A model generated the notes under the pieces. The model was not told the DNA's origin. It did no database searches and saw nothing but the letters and a program-made list of their open reading frames with translations. DNA of 64,000 nucleotides from Viola odorata (taxonomy: Eukaryota; Streptophyta; Magnoliopsida; Malpighiales; Violaceae), in contig OY829542.1 of NCBI GenBank assembly GCA_963691705.1, forward strand, positions 60,784,427 to 60,848,426. Reading direction: 5' to 3'. A program made the translations under genes and the position numbers. Shown here piece by piece: positions 62,501 to 64,000 of this stretch. The stretch's first letter is position 1. Each line of letters starts with the position of its first letter.

Positions 62501-64000
62501 GGTTGTTGCAAGTAAGGACTTGCACTTGGATTCTCTTCTGAAAGCCAACTTTCAAGCTGTTCCTATGAGTGTACCCATAATTGCTCTTTCATTTGTTTAT
62601 CAGGTAACATCATCAGTTTATAATCCATGGTAACTCAACATGGAAATATTTGTAACAATTATTGCTTGATTTGTCAGAATGTAGTTCCTGTTGTTTGCAC
62701 AAATCTTGAAGGAAATCTTTCTAGAGTAAGGTGACAGATCTTATCATCACTTCCTCTTTATTTAAAACAACATGTGTGGTGTGTGTACATCCAGTTGCTA
62801 AAACTATTTCCATAGTCATTGAATAATACTATAGGGTATAATTGATAATCCTTGTCTCCCATCTCATGGAGGTCGCAAACAAACTTGTTTTTATTCAAGG
62901 ATCACTACAGGTAAAGTTAGAGACTATAGCAGAGAGCACAAGTTATCTGTCAGCCCTGGGTCCTTGTTAGGATAAAGACTGTTAAGGAAAGGAAACAGGG
63001 TTGGGTTCAAGTAAGACGCTCCATTGCTTTGCAAATGGAACAGGTTATTTGTTGGTTCAAACAGTTGATGCTCTCGATAGGCATTCCCTCACATCTTGAC
63101 ATCAAAGATTTGTGGATTAGTAGTGCTAATGGACTTGGCATAAAATAGTTTGGATAAAATTCTATTTCCTTTAGGTCAACGTGTTACTAATTGTTGGTTT
63201 CATTACTATTACAATGGGTATTTGTTTGTCATTTTTTCTTATTCAGTCTGAGAATTTTGAGTCTATGTTCCTTAATGAAATCAAGACAAGGGTTTCGGTT
63301 TGTAGAACACAAGGTACTATTTTAGGCTTCCACTTCACGTAATTTGTGTTGAAGTAGATTTTTACCATCTTGACTTTGAAGTTTGTAATTTCTCATGGTT
63401 GTAACATGCCAAAACTGTAAAGTGTAAATAGAAAACTTTTATAACTTACGTGCTTTACTTTCTTGCCAATCTTTAGTGTCAAGAACTTCGTGGCTTGTCT
63501 TTGAGATTTGGCTGAATGTGTCATATTATTGTATATGATATATCCTATAAGGGAAGTTTTCATACCTTAGGCAGGGATAACTTGTTTCTATTCTGATCTG
63601 TTTGCATGCTTTATATCTTTGCCCTTGTTGGTATCATCATTATCAGCTCTCTCATTATTTCTTGTTGGAAGTCATCTTATATTTATGTCCAATTTGTCTA
63701 TCTCAGGACTGCCATTGTTCTAGGGACAGCAATACCACTTGGTTTGTTTCTTGTATGGAATGCTGTTATTCTAGGAACCATTACAAATCTTGAGATGACT
63801 GATAAAATTGTTGATCCGATACAACAACTACGGTCTACCAATGGAGTTGTTGGAGTAAGTATCCTTGAGACATTGCTAAATCTCTATAGCTAATTTATGA
63901 ATAATTGATGAAATAGTGAATTCAGATACTCTCATGTTTTATTTATTTGCTCTTTGATTCTGCAGCCAATAATTGAGGTGTTCTCATTTCTTGCAATTGC
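56551..64000 (+). CDS. Aromatic amino-acid (Tyr/Trp) permease-like protein, probably plastidic; 3' end outside window
   Basis: Twelve exons seen: 56551-56854, 56957-56997, 57131-57223, 57316-57390, 57495-57544, 58426-58515, 58671-58727, 60409-60478, 62502-62603, 62678-62730, 63707-63854, 63966-64000 (continuing). An Arg/Ser/Pro-rich leader with a run of about 12 prolines suggests a plastid transit peptide. Then come the membrane segments of the HAAAP/TyrP-type family: SLSSAILLVAGTTVGAGILA, TQESGFLASAVACVLCWIFM, VTTGLLVAEVNVN, YLFIHYALLVAYVARSSEIL, YIGALNGVLVFGIVTAFTSL, VPIIALSFVYQNVVPVVCTN and AIPLGLFLVWNAVILGT. GTTVGAGILAIP is the family's unwound TM1 motif. Met at 56572 or 56581 could also be the start. 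Introns 7 and 8 (1.7 and 2.0 kb) and the introns 57545-58425 and 62731-63706 hold no other gene. Substrate is inferred from family only. Confidence 0.9.

Overview
This is nuclear DNA from a flowering plant, very probably a eudicot. It is AT-rich, its genes are split by GT-AG introns, and all recognisable proteins belong to plant families (HIPP, ALMT, GIF, NHL, CID/PAM2-RRM, plastid CMK). Stowaway-type MITEs and solo LTRs lie between the genes. I cannot name the species. Coding models were built by hand from frame, splice sites and family knowledge, and their intron phases agree throughout except where noted.

Left third (1-20.5 kb): a small Cys-rich RPM1-interacting-protein-13-like gene (+), nascent polypeptide-associated complex alpha (+), a two-HMA-domain isoprenylated metal-binding protein (-), a solo LTR, a 9-exon EF-hand endonuclease/exonuclease/phosphatase-fold protein (-), a probable LIN37/MuvB (DREAM complex) subunit (-) and an NDR1/HIN1-like membrane protein (-). 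Middle (21-37 kb): an ALMT anion channel (+), a short GRF-interacting factor (SNH/SSXT domain, -), a 71-residue membrane protein (+) and a PAM2+2xRRM CID protein (-) with a 4.9-kb intron.

The right-centre (37-51 kb) is dominated by transposons. It holds several MITEs, a foldback element, a solo LTR with a cluster of palindromes, and a 3.76-kb Mutator-like element with a 9-bp target-site duplication. The Mutator-like element splits the remains of a WD40/zinc-finger TFIIIC-subunit-like gene. That gene keeps its first exon, one WD-region exon and its C-terminal zinc-finger exons but has lost its middle, and it looks like a decaying pseudogene.

Right end (52-64 kb): the plastid MEP-pathway kinase CMK/IspE (-) is transcribed away from a plastid-type aromatic amino-acid permease (+) that runs off the window. 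These two genes share a 0.6-kb intergenic region. Apart from this head-to-head pair and the divergent GIF/71-aa gene pair, the genes look like independent housekeeping loci, not a cluster or pathway.
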